A stretch of 64,000 bases of DNA from Bacteroidia bacterium (GTDB taxonomy: Bacteria; Bacteroidota; Bacteroidia; Flavobacteriales; Flavobacteriaceae). This document shows, in pieces, positions 63,652-64,000 of the stretch. Every line of letters begins with the position of its first letter. Within the stretch, counting starts at the first letter, position 1. The notes below the pieces were generated by a model that did not search any database, was not told the origin of the DNA, and saw only the letters and a program-made list of their open reading frames with translations. The DNA is taken from NCBI GenBank assembly GCA_030428705.1, contig JAUIDI010000003.1, positions 248,001 to 312,000 of the forward strand, in the 5' to 3' direction. The translations under genes were made by a program, and so were the position numbers.

Positions 63652-64000
63652 GAAACCGCTCTATTCGACTATCAATTTTAAGACTGCTTGCTTATCGGGC
63701 AGTTCAATGCGACTGTTTAAAAACAATAAAAAACAGCGTATCAAAACAATTTTCACAACAATTGCCAGCATTGGCCTGACGATGGGCCTATCGGCCCAAG
63801 AACAATCACAGGATTCTCTCGACGGCAAAAAAATCGTACTGGACGAGGTCTTGGTCTCGGCGGTTAGGGTCGACAACGAATCACCGGTAACTTTTTCGAA
63901 CCTGAAGAAGGAGGAAATCGCACCGCGCAATCTCGGACAGGACATTCCCATATTGATGAATTTTTTGCCTTCTGTGGTCACGACTTCAGATGCTGGTGCG
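63650..64000 (+). CDS. TPP-riboswitch-controlled TonB-dependent receptor (N-terminal part)
   Basis: The reading frame continues past the window end. Translation from the ATG at 63650 gives a basic N-terminus, a hydrophobic segment, then GLSAQ as signal cleavage. IVLDEVLVSAVRVDNESPVTFSN follows as TonB box and plug start, then GQDIPILMNFLPSVVTTSDAGA, a typical plug sequence. The ATG at 63707 would give a shorter, tidier signal peptide and is a real alternative. Being under a TPP riboswitch, it is probably the outer-membrane importer of thiamine or a precursor. Confidence 0.85.
   Translation, partial: MKPLYSTINFKTACLSGSSMRLFKNNKKQRIKTIFTTIASIGLTMGLSAQEQSQDSLDGKKIVLDEVLVSAVRVDNESPVTFSNLKKEEIAPRNLGQDIPILMNFLPSVVTTSDAGA

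Overview
The window reads as chromosomal DNA of a marine-type member of the Flavobacteriaceae (Bacteroidota). Evidence: gliding-motility genes gldE and gldD in the usual mutY-ssb-gldE-gldD order, TonB-dependent receptors, DUF4270, DUF4301 and DUF3667 proteins, many signal peptides ending at A-Q, weak or absent Shine-Dalgarno sequences, and repeated promoter -7 boxes of the form TAnnTTTG. No 16S rRNA or other marker is present, so I do not name a genus. I saw no phage, insertion sequence, CRISPR array, tRNA or rRNA. Coding density is high, and most genes are core or conserved accessory genes of the family.

Layout. 1-2.8 kb (minus): a cut-off secreted protein, a TonB-dependent receptor and a small outer-membrane protein. 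3.0-9.9 kb (plus): a TetR regulator and a complete tripartite ABC exporter (TolC, HlyD, two ATPases, two permeases; YbhGFSR-like), with three matching operator dyads. 10-12 kb: exonuclease III, a Tas-like aldo/keto reductase and a tiny membrane ORF. 12-16.8 kb (minus): radA, an esterase-like protein with an altered nucleophile, a flippase-like membrane protein, panD, panC. 16.9-26.2 kb (plus): short glycogen-synthase-like protein, DUF4270 lipoprotein, glmS, then a TonB receptor paired with an SGNH hydrolase lipoprotein. 26.4-28.3 kb: atpD-atpC. 28.4-30.8 kb (minus): a GNAT enzyme and an M61 peptidase. 30.8-41.3 kb: biotin genes bioF, bioD, bioA and bioB, interleaved with a DUF2007 protein, a ketoacyl synthase, an NfeD/flotillin pair and, on the opposite strand, a GT39-like membrane transferase; a cupin/JmjC protein follows. 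41.3-45 kb (minus): recX, DUF3667, DUF4177, RNase G, a 29-residue AURKAIP1/COX24-like ribosomal peptide, HU. 45.1-52 kb: mutY, ssb, gldE, gldD, a metallo-hydrolase, a lipoprotein, DUF4199, rplU (extended) and rpmA. 52-58 kb: a lipoprotein, ahcY (minus), a phosphopantetheinyl transferase, then a tightly overlapped thiamine-binding protein / PnuC-type transporter / NadR-like kinase / DUF4301 operon. 58-63.4 kb: two paralogous secreted PepSY-like proteins, a sigma-54 response regulator and a convergent hybrid histidine kinase with Hpt domain. The end carries a TPP riboswitch in front of a TonB receptor that runs off the window.

The most interesting observation is a candidate regulatory circuit at 57.9-63.4 kb. 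Both PepSY-like genes have a TTGGYAC element (sigma-54 -24-like) and, about 100-115 bp further upstream, an identical-format dyad TGTGTA-N5-TACACA. The adjacent gene encodes an NtrC-type sigma-54 activator. This looks like a small, self-contained signalling regulon. Other points are a likely UGPase-like nucleotidyltransferase fold for DUF4301, a ketoacyl synthase with an intact C-H-H triad in the biotin cluster, an esterase-like protein with Ser replaced by Asp, and an RNA hairpin that covers a candidate start codon downstream of the TPP riboswitch.
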